Positions 52,961 to 53,550 of a stretch of 53,550 nucleotides of DNA are shown piece by piece. The notes beneath the pieces were generated by a model. That model did no database searches and was not told the DNA's origin. It was given only the letters and a program-made list of their open reading frames with translations. Every line of letters starts with the position of its first letter. The first letter of the stretch is position 1. Both the position numbers and the translations under genes were made by a program. This stretch comes from Flavimaricola sp. (GTDB lineage: Bacteria > Pseudomonadota > Alphaproteobacteria > Rhodobacterales > Rhodobacteraceae), in assembly GCA_029255105.1 (NCBI GenBank), contig JAQWWH010000073.1, forward strand, positions 1-53,550, written 5' to 3'.

Positions 52961-53550
52961 GCCGGGCCCGCGGGGCCGCTCGGCCTTGCCATCGCCCCCC
53001 CCGCCTGCCCGTCAGGCGCTGTCCCCGATGTTTCACATCCGCCAAGCGCGGCCTCAAGCCGGTCCCATTGTTCGGGCGCTGGCAGGCCCAGCCTCAGCCA
53101 GGTGTCTGAGTAGGGAAAGATCCGCGACCAGACATGCCCTTGCGCGAGGCGATCCTGCCAAAGGGCGGCGTCGTCAACCTCGTACAGCCGGAAGAGATCG
53201 GTCCCACCGATGACCCTTGCGCCGCGCCGGACCAAAAGGTCGTCCAGACGTAGGGCATCAAGGGCAAGCCGATCCCGCGTCTTGGCAGCCCAGGCGGTAT
53301 CCTCAAGGGCCCTTGCCCCAACCGCGAGTCCCGGGCCGGAAACGGCCCAGGGGCCCAGCATGTCCGCCAGGCTTTCGCCCGGGCCACCGAAGCCAAGCGT
53401 TTCGGGCAAACCGATCGCAAATCCAAGGCGCAATCCGGCCAGTCCCCAGAACTTGCCAAAACTCTTGAGGACGATGGTTCCCGGCCGCGCCGCCAGATCG
53501 ACCAGCGAGGCGTCGGGGGCGATGTCGCAAAAGCTTTCGTCAATGATGCA
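52957..53550 (-). CDS. cobC: Threonine-phosphate decarboxylase CobC (partial, N-terminus off window)
   Basis: About 197 C-terminal residues of a PLP-dependent class I aminotransferase-fold enzyme. The PLP lysine is in [20 protein letters not shown], preceded by [20 protein letters not shown], the acidic aspartate contact of the family. It decarboxylates L-threonine O-3-phosphate to aminopropanol phosphate, the substrate used by the next gene, CobD. The gene continues past the right edge. The C-terminus ends in an Ala/Gly/Pro tail [14 protein letters not shown]. Confidence 0.92.
   Translation of the reverse strand, partial: CIIDESFCDIAPDASLVDLAARPGTIVLKSFGKFWGLAGLRLGFAIGLPETLGFGGPGESLADMLGPWAVSGPGLAVGARALEDTAWAAKTRDRLALDALRLDDLLVRRGARVIGGTDLFRLYEVDDAALWQDRLAQGHVWSRIFPYSDTWLRLGLPAPEQWDRLEAALGGCETSGTAPDGQAGGAMARPSGPAGPA

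Overview
The window is a gene-dense, GC-rich chromosomal segment of an alphaproteobacterium. The most likely group is Rhodobacteraceae (roseobacter lineage). The grounds are the GC-rich codon use, a 1151-residue SMC, glnK-amtB, the aerobic cobalamin set (cobN, cobW, cobD, cobC), MlaA/MlaC, and several proteins of the kind usually seen as conserved hypotheticals in this family. This placement is by recognition, not by a database search. I saw no rRNA, tRNA, CRISPR array or prophage.

Layout. 1-1063: a YcaQ-type DNA glycosylase fragment and a small two-helix ion channel (minus). 1171-3803: smpB, then a coupled sulfurtransferase and aminotransferase (plus). 4095-6047: the glnK-amtB ammonium module (minus) with its terminator and a probable promoter. 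6211-9667: a class A penicillin-binding protein whose stop codon lies in the target duplication of a decayed IS5-family element, followed by a broken IS6-family transposase. 9724-11434: mlaA-mlaC and a small secreted unknown, overlapping stop-to-start. 11641-14699: a type I secretion ABC exporter and its adaptor. 14760-18334: RidA, GDPD, a COG3146 acyltransferase, a pterin dehydratase and MscS. 18336-19358: tandem Prx5 peroxiredoxins (minus).

19449-21487: a flavoprotein reductase, rsmD and a small unknown. 21484-24590: sfsA, map and a membrane-anchored hydrolase (minus). 24636-27590: a chain of four genes with ATGA overlaps (CinA-type, GNAT, AhpD-like, OmpA-like). 27663-33020: LysR, a MOSC remnant, fadH, tandem palindromes and three conserved unknowns (minus). 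33344-35077: ilvD. 35354-38635: accD-folC plus two tandem secreted Cys-containing paralogues, all coupled by ATGA overlaps. 38719-39759: an LLM-type flavin oxidoreductase. 40015-46650: a cobalt/cobalamin region with a B12 riboswitch, hupE, cobW, a GNAT and cobN. 46934-50389: smc. 50417-53550: a DGxHR-motif unknown, a lytic transglycosylase, cobD and partial cobC.

The strongest theme is cobalamin. The riboswitch precedes hupE (probable cobalt uptake) and cobW (metallochaperone); cobN inserts cobalt, and cobC/cobD make the aminopropanol arm and its bridge to the ring. The least understood units are the folC-coupled secreted paralogues, the third gene of the mla cluster, and the trio of unknowns at 31138-33020. 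No defence system or obvious large new machine is visible.
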